A stretch of DNA of 64,000 nt from Nageia nagi (taxonomy: Eukaryota > Pinophyta), in assembly GCA_050084985.1 (NCBI GenBank), contig JBITNC010000001.1:101308001-101372000 (forward strand), given 5' to 3'. The stretch's first letter is position 1. Each line of letters opens with the position of its first letter. Below, in pieces: positions 21,121 through 32,703 of this stretch. The position numbers and the translations under genes are program-made. Below the pieces are notes generated by a model. It ran no database searches. It had not been told where the DNA came from and saw only the letters and a list, made by a program, of their open reading frames with translations.

Positions 21121-22744
21121 GTTGAAAACCCTAGCTCACCTCACGGCTCATTGTCTAGTTCTTCTAGCTCTGGTGAGTCTTCCAGTCCATCCAACTCATT
21201 GGAATGTAGTCGAACTTCAGAGGAAGAACATGAATATGATGACAACTCCAAGACAAGTTCCCAAGAGACCCAATTTGTAGACATAGGAGACTCAAAAGAT
21301 GCAAGTGAGGCTGCGCAATAGGAGATCTTACCAACAAAATAAGTTGTATCATCTGAATCCACCACTCTACACAAGAAGAAGAGATCAACCCCTCGAAAGG
21401 AGACTAGCAAGATACCCCCAAGCAAACCCTTCAACTTGAGAAAGTTGATTTCTACTTCAAGAGGCAATGGAGGGGATGAAGAGGACAAAGGTGAGAATGA
21501 AGAACAAAGGAAAAAGAGAAAGAGATTTGAACATGGAGGCCAAAAAACATTGAGAATTGAAGGCATTCCAAGGGAACCTGAGCCTATGAATACTGACACC
21601 ACAATGGCCAATGTTGTGTCAGTAAGTACCAGCTCTCAAAAGCAATACTATTTTGACATTGATGCAATTATCAAGAACTTTCAAGTAAGCTACCAAAGTG
21701 ATGGCGATGAAGATTCAAGCCAAAGGATGGAGAACACATCTGAAGAGTCACTAGTTGAGGAACTTGAAACTTTTGTTTCTATGAAGAAGGGCAATGTGAC
21801 CATCAATAGATGTTACTCAAAACAGACGAATCCTCAAGGTCTACAAGATGTACGAGTTCACACTCAAGAGTACAAGGTCAAGAAGATCGGATGGGCCAGA
21901 AGAAAGCATGCCATCAATTATAATGTAGATGAAACGGTGAACCAGGGGATTGAGAAGGAGAAGAAGATTGAAGAACTAAAAAGAGAGCTAGCTAGAAAAA
22001 TAAGATGGTAAAGGAAACTGAGGCTGCCAAAATGACCATTGAAGAAATTAAGTTGTAGGCTTCACTAAACATCAGTAGAACTACATCCAAAGAAGCACTG
22101 ATGAATGATGTGTTCAATGTCATGAAGAAACTCTCCTTTCAAGTCACTAGCCTCATGGAATACCAGAAAGAAGAAGAGAAGATAACCGTTGAGGTTTCCC
22201 AGTTATTAGAAATGATGAAAAAGCATGAGAAAATGAGTAAGACCTTGTGGAAGAACTTTGTGGGCCAGCCACATAGGATAAAATATTGTCAGGAGTTCGC
22301 CCATCACGTGGGTTGGCTGAAATTTGTAAAAGGCGAATGTATAAAGATAACCAAGGCAAGAGCAAATCTATTGATAACCCTTGTGGTTCAGATAGGCCAA
22401 TATATCCAACCAGTTCAATTTGTTAATGAGGACAGGCGTGCAAGGAAGGTTGAACTTATCATTAACAAAGTTCAACATACGGTCTGAGAGCTTCTTTTCA
22501 CCAAGGACGTGAACCTACTTAAGGTAGGGACGCACATCGAAAACTAGCAGCAACTTGCAATTTGGAAGTTATAGATGGAGTGTATACTTCTCACTACATC
22601 AAAGATTTCCAGTCAAAGGATGAGGACTTGCTTGGAGTGCTTGTTGTGGGACTCTTCAAGGCAAAGACCTTTTCCGATGATGAGTCACATGGGATACTAG
22701 AGGAGGCTTTCTTGGCTGCACGTGATGCAATTACAAATGCATAA
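21121..22744 (+). pseudogene. Long unknown ORF of a non-autonomous LTR element
   Basis: Coding-like throughout but interrupted. 21121-21320 reads a Ser-rich acidic region (PHGSLSSSSSSGESSSPSN), then stops TAG and TAA that look like CAG/CAA changes, then 21360-22011 a basic/acidic low-complexity stretch and a coiled coil (KEKKIEELKRELARK). A frameshift in an A run near 22000 leads to 22010-22487 (a coiled-coil and helical segment, one TAG stop at about 22055), and another shift to 22562-22744 (DDESHGILEEAFLAARDAIT). About 540 residues in all, hydrophilic, with no RT, protease or integrase. It lies between an upstream LTR (copy 2) and a downstream LTR candidate of a different type. Function unknown; a gag-like or accessory protein of a non-autonomous element is the simplest guess. 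Confidence 0.5.
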
Positions 22745-22762
22745 GTTAGAAATTGGATACGG

Positions 22763-23927
22763 TGTTGGCTGTTTTAAAAAGACTTTATTTTACTTATTCT
22801 TTTAAAAGACTTTATTCGGTAACTTAGATTGTGACGGATGAGTTTTTGCTCCCACGGTCGCAAGTAATTTTGATGATTTGATATAACCGTACTTTGGCGG
22901 TATTTTGTAGATGCAATATTGTGTTTGATGGTATTTGTTTTGCTATCATTACGGTTTTTCTTGCCATTTTAGGGCAGCACTATCATTTTAGGGCAATATT
23001 GTCATTTGAAGCCAACAATGCATTTAATATTAGGGCAACACTTCATTTAATGAAGCTTTCAGAACTTTTTCTATAAGTACCTACCTCGAGTCATTTTGTA
23101 AGGAGGAATTTTTGGTTGAAGCTTCCAGATATAGAGTGCTTTTATTATTTTGTATCTTTGTTCTCTTGAGGAATAAGTGAGATTTACAATAATGCAAGTG
23201 ATGCTTTTCATTTCGTATAGTTGTGGCTTTGCTATATGACATCTTGGTATGTTATTTTAGTTAACAGTTTATATGCTTGCATTTGTTTTCCTTGAAAACT
23301 TTGTGCTTTAGGAAAAAAATAATAGAATATCATTCCAAGTGTTTAAGTTGTTGTATCAACAACTTGCATAAAAGTGATTGTATTATAGGATGATTTATTT
23401 TCTATGTCATTTGAATAGAAGTCTTCATTTGAAGGTATATGAATACCCCATTTCTCTCCATTAACCACCTTGATTGTTGCCCCGCGCTCTTGCTTAGAGG
23501 TGATTCAGACCCGATCATTTCCCTCTTTGCTTGATAAACAATGAAGTTTCTTAATAAATCCAAAAAATAAACCCCAAACACTGCACACTGATGGTAGGTT
23601 ACACTTGTTAACCCATTCTCAGTTGTCAACTTCATCCTCAGTTCCTTGCTTTTTATGCTCGATAAAAGAAACAAGTGATTGTGTGAAGTCAAAAGCCCAT
23701 AAAAATTGTGAGTTAACACCTTGTCTACATCCTCACCTAAGTTATCTTGTGATACATAAGGAAAAAGAAAACCAATTTCTTAATCATCCGTCCAAAGTCA
23801 CGAGAGGCCCCTTAGAGCCTTAAAAACAAGTAATCCTTGGGGTGCAAGTCCTTTCAAGTTGGGCAAAGTAACATTACCCACCCGACATAGTGTTGGCTCC
23901 TCCACGAGAAAGAAATCCACATCAACA
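22763..23927 (+). repeat. Plus-strand LTR candidate (TGTTG...CAACA)
   Basis: Begins TGTTGGCTG 18 bases after the unknown ORF and ends ATCAACA, with 5-bp inverted termini. The block CTTGGGGTGCAAGTCCTTTCAAG (read on the complement, about 23836-23862) resembles the LTR-end blocks at 9210-9230 and 24640-24665, so it belongs to the same broad LTR superfamily. Possible TATA (CTATAAGTACC) at 23071. To the right the hAT remnant resumes at once. No target-site duplication was identified; the left limit is a guess. Confidence 0.4.
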
Positions 23928-24539
23928 AACCACTGCCAACTTGGATGACTTCATGTGAAGTCTTCCAAAAACTTTCATTAAAAACTATGTTTGTAACAAG
24001 GAGGGTTTTGTTTGTAGTAGAAAAATGGAACTTTGATTATTCCAAGGAAACAAAGTTAACAAAAATCCTATTTAACATTGTCCTACAATGAAGGCTCTAC
24101 AAACTAATGAAGTTGGTGGCAAACCATGTAACACCAAGTGGAATGATCTCCCTCCCATCCATATGCTGCCTCACAATAAGAATCCAAGAATGATTGTATA
24201 TGAATTTTGTTATTTTTCTAGCCTTGATCACCACTTCTTTGACACAACTTATTTTCTCTATATCCTCCAATCAAGTTCAATACAATAAGTTGTGCAAGGA
24301 GTCCAAAAAATGGCACGAAACCTTTCTTCAATAAATTTTTCTACTACTAATATTATCAACCACATTTTGTGGTCCAACCCCAAAAATGCCTCCTCAAGCA
24401 AGTGAACAATGTTCTTCATGTTTTTTTTTTTATCTTAAGCACATACTAAATTTAGAAATATAATGCCACTAGCTGAAACAACCAAAACATTGATGTGTTC
24501 ATCCTCTTCCATCCATCAAACATAATGATGCAACCCTTC
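23928..24539 (-). pseudogene. hAT transposase remnant, middle part (DUF659-like)
   Basis: Minus-strand translation reads GCIIMFDGWKR at the right end (24505-24538), then VVDNISSRK, LEDIEKISCVKEVVIKARKI and TKFIYNHSWIL, GVTWFATNFISLQSL. These match the plant hAT transposase order GC.IM.DGW..., VV.DNA..., LEDI.KI..V...I..AR.IT.FIYNH, ...G.TRFAT.FL.L.SL. Several frameshifts and stops make it dead. The N-terminal part is across the solo LTR at 28526-29095 on the same strand. The C-terminal dimerisation domain was not found. Confidence 0.75.
24535..24539. other. Target-site duplication CCTTC, left copy
   Basis: Identical to 28521-28525 on the other side of the solo LTR. Five bases is the usual duplication length for LTR-element integrases in plants. 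Confidence 0.88.
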
Positions 24540-26029
24540 TGTTGGGAAAGAAACCTTTCCTCTTACTCGGCGATCACCCATACGATCAGGATAGGAAAGC
24601 GACCCAGCATGTAGGTGAGAACGCATTACTAAACTCCTCTTGTAAGGACTAATACCCCAAGGTTTCTATCGGAAAGCTCATGTTGTTAATACGAGCTTTG
24701 AATTGTGTAGGTCTTGTTTGGGAATCAGCTGAGTGGTGTCGAAGAGGTAATAACTGTTAACTCACATTTTTTGTAGGGGCTGAGGTGTTTTATCTTATAA
24801 TAGTTCGAAAGTTGCCATATGTTTAAAGAAAGTGTAAAATAAAGAAAAGAAAAAAAGGACAAAAATGTTTCAAATACTGGTGAGATGACAAAGAAAAGGT
24901 CATAGTGAAGCAGTGTCTAAAGTCTCTTACTTCAAGATCATTCAAGAAATTTCATTCGAAATCCTCCAACCTAAAAATAGAATAACATAAGTTCAATCTA
25001 TTCTTAAGAGGAGCAGGGAGGAGAGCTAACCGTCGGTACTTTGCAAGCAAGACCGATGCAATCAAAAGAAAGACACGACACGGCACGACAAGTGCGCACA
25101 AACTTCGTTTCAAATGAAGAAATCTAATTTGATGTCATAGAAACAAGAAAAGCCAAGAATACGTTCACTTACTATGCAAATTATGGAAGGGCAATAATTT
25201 GAGAGTGATTCAAAAACTTTTAAAAATTTTCAGAAATTTTTCCTAAAATTCGGGAATTTTCAAGGAAAAGTGTGAAAGATTCTAAATCATCTCAAAAAGC
25301 TCCAAAATGGTCAAATCCACAATCTCACAAATGACAAATCTCTATGTTTCAAATATTCCACCACTTTGTATTAAATTTGTGTGAAAATTACAAGGATACA
25401 TCAATTTCCCAATTTTCCACAAATTTGCACTAAAACTTTTTGTGCACTAAAAACATTCTGCTCCAAAAGTGACCCCCTATGGTCTATTTATAGACTTTTT
25501 AGGTCAAATTTGAGGGTGTTGCCCTAATTTCTAAAAAAGCTTCAAAATTGCTAATTTGAATGCTAAATTGAAATTACAATATCGTTTTGATGGGAGAACA
25601 GTCTCATCCCACTAAAACATGCTAAAAGAAAATATTTACAAAAATTGATGTTTGGTACGCATTTTGAGACGTTTTATATCAATTTGGTTAAAATTGGATC
25701 TTCAAATCCTCGTTCTGGATTCTTCTAACAATCTTTTGAGCTCCTTCTTTCTTTGCATCTGGATTTGCCAATGATGTGATCATTGTGGCAAACTTTTAAG
25801 GAATTCTGAGAGAATTTTTCAAAAACGTGGATCTTTTGGTCTATTTTTCGAAAAAGATAGGGGGGTCTGAAATTTGGAAATTTTTTAAAAAGTGGATTTG
25901 AGCTTATGGATGGATGGAAGATAGGATTTTAAGGTACTTGGCAAGTTCTGAGAGATTTGTGAGCTTTTAGGAGGTTTTGGGAAAGATTTGAAGTTTTGGG
26001 CAATTTTTTCCCATTTTCATGTCTATGGA

Positions 26030-27720
26030 TATTTTGGTAGAAAAAAAGTGAAAATTTCTATAGGAATGAGAAATGCCTCCTAGATTTTTGAGCCCTCTAA
26101 CTTGCTCAAATTCAAAAATTCTCAAGTTTAAAGATGCTTAAAATGTCATTTCCCATGCAATGAAGGCAAAATTTTCGAATTTTGAGCAAAATTTGATGTT
26201 CTTCCTCAAGTTAGGTGCTAGTTATCACTTGTATGGTTTCCCAATGGCATGAAAATATACGCCTAGCTTCTAGGTGCCTTAAAGTTGCTCAAAATTGAAA
26301 ATTTGTAAGTTTAAATGTTCTCAAAATGCCATTTCCCTTGCAAATATGTCAAAAAACTTGATTTTTGGACAAAACCTTCACATTCTCCCATGTTAGGCAC
26401 CAATTTTGAGGTCTATGGATTTCCAATGGCATGAAAATCTACGCTTACCTTTTTGAGGGGTTTCCATGGCCCAAAATCAAAAATTTCAAGTGTTAAATAT
26501 GCTAGAAATGCCCTTTTCTATGCAATGAAGGGGTCCAACTCGATTTTTTAGTGAAATTTATCAAATTTTTCCATCTTAGGTGCCAAAATTCAGACCTATG
26601 GATCTTCAATTAGCCCCAAACCTGTGCCTAGATATTTGTGCCCCCAAACTTGCTCAAAAAATGAAAATTTGCAAGTTTAAATGTGCTTGAAATGGGGTCT
26701 TTCATCCATTTATGCTTTCAAATTTGGTTTTTAATCAAAAATCTATCTCCCTCCTTGACTTAGGTGCCAAAATTCACTTGATTGGAATTCCATTGGCATG
26801 AAAACATGCGCCTAACCTTTTGGGACATTTCCGTTGTTCAAAAATGACATTTTGTAGACCTAAAGTGCCTTGGAATGCCCTTTTCCTTGCTCTCAAACCT
26901 TCAAACTTGAGTTTTGCTCAAAATTTATCTTTTTTCCTCATGCTAGGCACCAAAATTCATAACATTGGATTTCCATAGCCTTGCAAACCTGCGCCTAGCA
27001 TTTTGGTCCTCAAAACTTGCTCAAAATTGTTTTTGCCAAGACCTAAATGTGTTCAAAATGCCAAATTTCACTTAATGGACACCTCAAACTTGATTTTTGA
27101 CCAAAATTTTCATTTAAAGCACCATTTTTCACTTCACTGGATTTCTATAGCTCCCCAAACTTGTGCCTAGCCTTTAGGATGCTCAAAAGTGCTCAAAATC
27201 GAACATTTTGAGTATTAAATGTTCTTAGAATGGTCTCTTCCTTGTTCCCAAGCATCTAAACATGTTTTTTGAGCAGAAAACACTTCATCTTGTCAATCTA
27301 GGTGCCAAAATTCATCCCATTGGATTTGGAATCATTCGGAAACTTGCGCCTAGGAATTTGGGGGTCTAAACTTGTTCAAACTCAAAAAAATGAAGACCTA
27401 AAGTGCCTTGAAATCACCTCTTCCATCCATCTATGCATTCACATTTGAATTTCGATGCATTTGCACTTTTCCTCCACCATCTAGGCACCAAAAATCATTT
27501 ATATGGTTTTCCCATAGGCTTGAAAAATAGCACCTAAGATTGAGTGCCTTAGACTTGGTCAAAATTGAAAATTTCAAGTCTTAATTGTGATAGAATTTAT
27601 CTTATCTCTCCAATGAAGTTCTTGGACTTGAAATACGACACCATTTGCATTTATATTTGAAAAATATGCACCATTTTCCCCTCATTTGGGTCTTCAATAC
27701 CTTGGGAAAATGTGCCTGGG
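26030..27720 (-). repeat. 183-bp tandem array inside the solo LTR (about 9 degenerate units)
   Basis: The anchor word (T/C)TAGG(T/C)(G/A)CC recurs at 26211, 26393, 26576, 26760, 26943, 27114 (degenerate), 27298, 27481 and about 27663. Intervals are 182, 183, 184, 183, 171, 184, 183 and ~182. Each unit also has ATGGATTTCCAATGGCATGAAAA-like, GCGCCTAG, CTTGCTCAAAAT and TTTAAATGTGCTCAAAATG blocks. Units are diverged (roughly 55-70 percent by eye), so it is old. Confidence 0.88.
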
Positions 27721-27959
27721 GCTAGGGGTACTCACTCGCATTTCTGGTCCATTTCCAATGTTTCCGAGCTCAAACTCGACCAAAATGCCACCTTCAGCAT
27801 CTCCGAACTCAAACTCTGCATTTTCAATGATTTCTAAGCTCAAACTTGTCATTTCCCGTCATTTTTGACACTTTGGGATTAAAGTATCCATTTTCGCCCA
27901 TTTTCGGCATTTTCAAGTCTTAAGTGTGAAAAAACGATCATTTTTGGCATTTGGCCATT

Positions 27960-28260
27960 TTGAGCTCAACTTTGCATTTTTTACCATTTCCGAGCTTTCT
28001 AGGCTCAAACGGTGCAAAAACACACATCTTTACTGTACTGACCACTTCCAGGCTCCATATCGACTAAAACATGCCTTTTTGTGATAATGACCATTTTTGA
28101 GCTTTCCAGGCTCATATTTGACAAAAACGCTTGTTTTTGTTATCTTAGCTACATCCACTACTCCCGATCTTTGTACTTGAGAAAAACACTCAATTTCGTC
28201 ACACTTGGCACTTGTGAGCTTAAAATTCCGAAAAAATGACCCCATCTCCACTGACTGCAC
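27960..28260 (-). repeat. ~58-bp degenerate tandem repeat at the start of U3
   Basis: Units of the form CCATTT(C/T)(C/T)GAGCTTTC(T/C)AGGCTCA...AAAAAC repeat at about 27985, 28043, 28092 and 28151. Shorter relatives (TCCGAGCTCAAACT) run back to 27760. It is a second, independent tandem series within the same LTR. Confidence 0.6.
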
Positions 28261-28525
28261 TCTAAACCAAAAATCCGTACTCGGATGCTGTCTCTCAGAT
28301 CCTAGGTCCTTGGCTCCAAAACTAGTGACTGGATACTCTGATACTCTTCAGGGTCTTCATCACAAGATCTCCTTGAATCAGTTCCTAATATCACGTTTGC
28401 ACTCTTCAGAATGAACTATCCATCGCCAAAAGCCAATCTCAAGGCAATGCTCCTTATTGCCTTTGCAAAAATAGGGTCCCCAAAATCTTGTATTTTGGGG
28501 TGTGTTGTGCGGGCACAACACCTTC

Positions 28526-29095
28526 TTCACCCATATTTTTTTCTACTCCTCAATAGTTAAATGCATGTCCTCTAGACACTAGGCAAGAACGGGTCCTATA
28601 TACTCATAAGATGTTGGGGGTTTGAACCTCGCACCAATTATTAAAGCATTCACAATAGCATCAAAGTTTGTTGAATCCACAGTTGGCAACATTAAATGGA
28701 ATGTTACAAAGATACTAGAAATTGGTTGTTGCTTTTTTGGCATTTACATGCATCTCCTTGTTCCAACCAGTTGTCTCAAGAGATTGTTGGCCACCTAGAT
28801 TGCTATAAGGAACAAAAAATGAACTGGCAACAATTGTGATTGTGACCAAGATTCAATTCCAAAAGCATCAAAAATCTTAGGCCTAATGTTGCTAGTTTAC
28901 ACAAGGTGCACTGGCAAAAGTAGCTAACCTTTTCTGCTTTTGTTCCTTCTCAAGGAAACTCTCAAGGTAGGTGTTCATCTCTTGCAATACCTTTGGTTGC
29001 ATGCTATGACATATATCCACATTCTTGCCTGAAATGTGATTAATCCCACCATGCATAACCTTAACACAATAATTGCATTCAAATTGGCCAGCCGC
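28526..29095 (-). pseudogene. hAT transposase remnant, N-terminal part with BED finger
   Basis: Minus strand: ECNYCVKVMHGGINHISGK, a BED-type zinc finger (CNYC at 29066-29077, GGINH), then MQPKVLQEMNTYLESFLEKE, and further on the NIPFNVANC motif (28672-28712), equivalent to the PFNV.N region of plant hAT proteins. Stops and frameshifts throughout. It joins the DUF659-like part at 23928-24539 once the solo LTR and one CCTTC copy are removed. It once encoded a cut-and-paste DNA transposase. Confidence 0.75.
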
Positions 29096-29099
29096 CTAC

Positions 29100-30330
29100 T
29101 TGATGTGTTTCCATCCTAGGTCTCTTCAAGTATTTATCTTCTTTATATATACTCGAAACAGCATAAAAAAAACCTAGGAAAACACAAATGTGGTTGTAAA
29201 AAAGGAAAACACAACACTACAAGAAAAAGAATGCTGTCCAAAGACTCCAAACACAAAGAAAAACACAACCATAAAACAAAATAACTCACTACGTAAAGAA
29301 AGAAATGCTTCCTTTGAATCTTAGAAGTGAAAATAGCAAAAGCAACCCTCAATCTCTCTTTGCATTTTCCTCTCTCTGCATTTTTTTTCTTTTGCACAGC
29401 TCTAGTTTGCAAGTAAAAATGTGAAAAATGAGACAGAAAAAACAAGTTCATACATTTTGTTTTTTTTTAAATCACAAACTGAATATGAATAATCAGCACA
29501 AGGATGTGCACAGCTGATTATATGGCCTAGCAAATAATTGCCCAAAAATTCTTGAATATGCAATTTTCGCCAATTTTTTGGGCGATTATTTGAATTAACT
29601 GACACGACAAATAATCGTTGAATATTATGAATAGATTTTAATTTTTGAACTATGAATTTTTTTAGGCTATATGTTATTCAATCTTTCTATGAGTTAATAA
29701 GTTTTGTGCAAAAAGTAACTATCATGCTACACAAGCAAATTAACAAGGGAAACAAAAGATGGAACTCTTCACCTATATTTAAGTTGTTGATTTTGTTCTT
29801 TTCAATAATTATAAATAGAATTAAAATTACACAAATATTATAATAAGAAGAGTAATAATATATTAAATTACTATTTTTTTTGGTCAAAAACAAGGGTTCA
29901 TCATGGTCCCCCACCCTTCATTACATTGCTCTTTTGGATAGGAACCTTAAGGAGAAAACAAATTTTGCATAATTCATAAAATGAGTGTGCTCGTATCAAA
30001 CACACATTACACCTTGGAAGGTGATTAATATTTCATGCTATATCATCTTATAAGCCTTTTGATTTATGTGCTATCTTTTTGAAATTGTCTTATTCCAATC
30101 TAAAGTCAATATCCACTTAAACTTTTGACCAAGCTAAAAAACAAATTTGCAAACTACCACCCTAAGCTTCCTTTACCCATGCAACATTAGAAACGACCAA
30201 ACAACTTTGTTAATCTTAGCATCATTTTTGCAACTTACACAATCTTTAGTGCTACCTTACTCATATTTCCAATGTTTGTCCCTTATATCCCTCTCATGAT
30301 TTCTAATTGAAAAACCATAGAAAGGAAAGA
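29100..30330. other. Intron 2, no element recognised
   Basis: AT-rich, with poly-A/T runs (29380-29480, 29800-29880). ORFs such as 29143-29451 are low-complexity Leu/Phe-rich reads of such runs and are not credible genes. Confidence 0.4.
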
Positions 30331-30336
30331 CAATAA

Positions 30337-30713
30337 TTATTAGCCCCTACACTCCTCTTTGATAGACTTCGTCATCCATTGTCACAACTTAATTCAAAAA
30401 CAAACTTAGCAAAAGCTTAGATGAATCAGAGTCCAAAAATTCGAATCCCTATTATTCCGTTGATGTGGCGAATCACATCCAACCCAGTCTTCATCTACCT
30501 CCAACTCAATGAATCATGTCTCATTCTGCCATCATATGATATTATTTATGCTTCCAATGCATCTAGCATGTTGAAATGTAGAGATGATATTATTTTTCAT
30601 TACAAATAAATGCTCATGAAGTTTAAATTCTTAGGATTAAACAAATTAGTCCCTACCCTCCTCTTTGACGGACTTCGTCATCCATTCTCGCAACTTAATT
30701 CAAAAACAAGAAT
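30337..30713. repeat. Direct repeat pair, ~73 bp, 300 bp apart
   Basis: 30337-30411 and 30640-30713 share CCTCTTTGA(T/C)(A/G)GACTTCGTCATCC and AACTTAATTCAAAAACAA with few differences. A second, shorter pair follows: TATTAGTCTTCTTTATTAGG-AGATTGAAGAA near 30717 and again near 30809. Confidence 0.75.
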
Positions 30714-31475
30714 TAGTATTAGTCTTCTTTATTAGGAGATTGAAGAATTGCATAGATGCTGCTATAAATTTTGGACAAGTTTATACTCTACCTTCAGTTG
30801 ACCCTAAGTATTAGTCTTCTTTATTAGGAGATTGAAGAAATATTCCATGAAAAGAAGAATTAGAATAGAACAAGATGTTCAATATTGTGTTATGGCTGGT
30901 CAGATCAAGGAGAAGACCTTTCCTAAATATTTTAAAACAATTTCCTAAGGTGCAATGTTTTTAAAAGCCATTGATACAAGTAAAGATTTGAAATCTTCAC
31001 GATTCATTTCCAAATGCATTCAATTGGCAATTTTTTGGAGATTGGAGAAAAATTATTGTTCAATTTCTCTTCTATTTCGTTCCAGCTTGCACTATAGGCC
31101 TGGAGATTTACAATTTAACCAACGACTAAAAAACACTGAAGGAAAGGAGAACATTCCCTACCGTCCCCAGCTAGGTTGCATAAATTTATGTTAAATCTTT
31201 AGCCAAAAGCCTGGCAGCTAAAAAGAACGGCACAGATGAACCAACTGTGAAATTAGATTGTCGTAAGCTGTAAAATAGCACAGGAGGACTGCTACTGTAA
31301 ATTTGTGTAATTTGTCTCTTTATGATATGTCCATGCATCACATGATAGACGGAATTATGTATGCAAGTGTTTAAGCTATGGACTGAATATATTTTAATAT
31401 AAAATTAAATGAAAATGTAAAAAATTTAAAAGAAAGTGTGAAAAAATTAAAGAAGATATTAAAAATTAAAATATC

Positions 31476-31571
31476 AAATATTAAAGATTAAGATATTCTT
31501 TTAAATATGAACGGTAATCTTTTAAATATTAAGGATTAAGATATTCTTTTAAATATTAAATGTAGTCTTTT
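31476..31571. repeat. ~48-bp tandem duplication in AT-rich DNA
   Basis: 31476-31522 and 31523-31571: AAATATTAA(A/G)GATTAAGATA-TTCTTTTAAATAT..., ending in (G)TA(A/G)TCTTTT. Confidence 0.75.
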
Positions 31572-32133
31572 AAAAAAAATTAATATTTTGAGAAATATTA
31601 AATATTTTTAAAAAAATATATAATATTTAGATATTAAAATGTTCAAGATTTTTTTGCCAAATTTTTTCAAGTTGTTGAGCTTCATTTTGAAATTGTATCA
31701 CTTATTTGTAAAAAGTAAACATTTTTTCTAATGTTGAAACCAGTGTTTAAAAAAATACTGAATAAATGTTAAGTTTGCGAATAAATGCAATTTTTTCAAA
31801 CTGACAATTTTTCCTAAAAAATGAGTATTTTGATGTTTTTTTCCATGTTTTGTCTACAAATTTTTCACAACTTTTCCCTCAAAATTGCAAACTAGACAAA
31901 TAATATGGCAAATTGTCATTATTGGCAAGAATGAAGCATGAAAAAAAATGCGTATAAACATGTAAAAACACCAAATTTGCAACAAAGATGCCATTCATTA
32001 AAGCAAAAAAAGCACATACAAATGTGAAAAAAAAGCATGAAATTCACCACGAAAATGCAGCCTAACAAGGGTAGAACGGTGAATTGGGGAATAAATAGAA
32101 AAATCTCTTTTTTGTCATTTCTCTTTGTAGGCT

Positions 32134-32216
32134 TGAGGGGAGCAAGATAGGAGCTAAGAGGAGCAAGAGAAGAGTTGAGGGGAACAAGACGAGTTAAGGG
32201 GAGTAAGAAAGAAGTT
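32134..32216. repeat. Purine-rich minisatellite, ~22-bp units
   Basis: About four units of the form GAGGGGAGCAAGA(T/G)..GAGTT. It lies just before the BED-finger ORF. Confidence 0.55.
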
Positions 32217-32239
32217 GACTAGGGCATTGTGCTGATGAT

Positions 32240-32703
32240 TTGGAGTTGAGAGGAGAAGATTTTTGGAGATGCACTTCAAATCTCCTCATTTCTCTTGCAT
32301 TCTACAACCTAATCAAAATGCCTATAGACTTGGATGCTTTTTGGCAGTATGTAACATATCTAGGGGGCAAACCACGTATTGCACGGAAGATACAATGTAA
32401 CTTGTGTCAAAAGACTTTCGTCGAAGGGATTCATAGGTTCAATGTCCATGTTTCTTGATAAATAGGGAAAGGTGTGGAAATCCACTCAAATGCAAGTGCA
32501 AACTTATCCTTCAAGCAAACAAAGACTTAGAATCTACAATACAGAAAAGGGTTAGGAAAGTTGCAGTTCAAATGGAGTTAGGAGCAAGGATGTCTTCTAG
32601 TGCTGGAAGTGTAAGTCATAGTCAAACTCAAGCTTATGGTATTGCAGCTTCTCGATTTGCTGGACTCTCTCCCTACTTTGGTCCACAAACAACACCTAGA
32701 GCC
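32240..32703 (+). pseudogene. hAT-type transposase N-terminus with BED finger, cut by LTR
   Basis: Reads DLDAFWQYVTYLGGKPRIAR then KIQCNLCQKTFVEGIHRFNV, the BED zinc-finger pattern (CxxC ... GGI.R...H) of plant hAT transposases, here with VEGI for SGGI. Two adjacent stops at 32456-32461 interrupt it; the following frame (32455-32703) reads a helical linker (IQKRVRKVAVQMELGARM) typical of the region after the finger. Homology ends exactly where the TGTTGTGCC LTR begins at 32704. It is on the opposite strand to the hAT remnant at 23928-29095, so it is a separate insertion. Confidence 0.6.

Larger units (their letters stand above)
24540..28520 (-). mobile_element. 3,981-bp solo LTR with perfect CCTTC target-site duplication
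   Basis: Element-sense start TGTTGTGCCCGCACAACA (complement of 28503-28520) and end CCCAACA (complement of 24540-24546), giving inverted TGTTG...CAACA tips. The 5 bp on each side are identical: CCTTC at 24535-24539 and 28521-28525. The flanks are two halves of one hAT transposase, so the insertion is precise. Promoter TATA (CTATAAATAG, complement of 25484-25493) splits it into a ~3.0-kb U3 and a ~0.95-kb R-U5. U3 contains a 183-bp and a ~58-bp tandem array. No internal domain remains: a full element with 4-kb LTRs has recombined between its LTRs. Confidence 0.9.

Noticed and set aside
21141-21611. 156-codon minus-strand ORF opposite 21121-21611
   Set aside because: It is the antisense shadow of the plus-strand acidic/Ser-rich coding stretch.
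26030-28260. A CRISPR-like array
   Set aside because: The repeats are long (183 and ~58 bp), contiguous and degenerate, without spacers, in plant nuclear DNA inside an LTR.
29143-29451. 102-codon minus-strand ORF rich in Phe and Leu, membrane-protein-like
   Set aside because: Arises from A/T-rich simple sequence; no conserved motif, and the hydrophobicity follows from T-rich codons.
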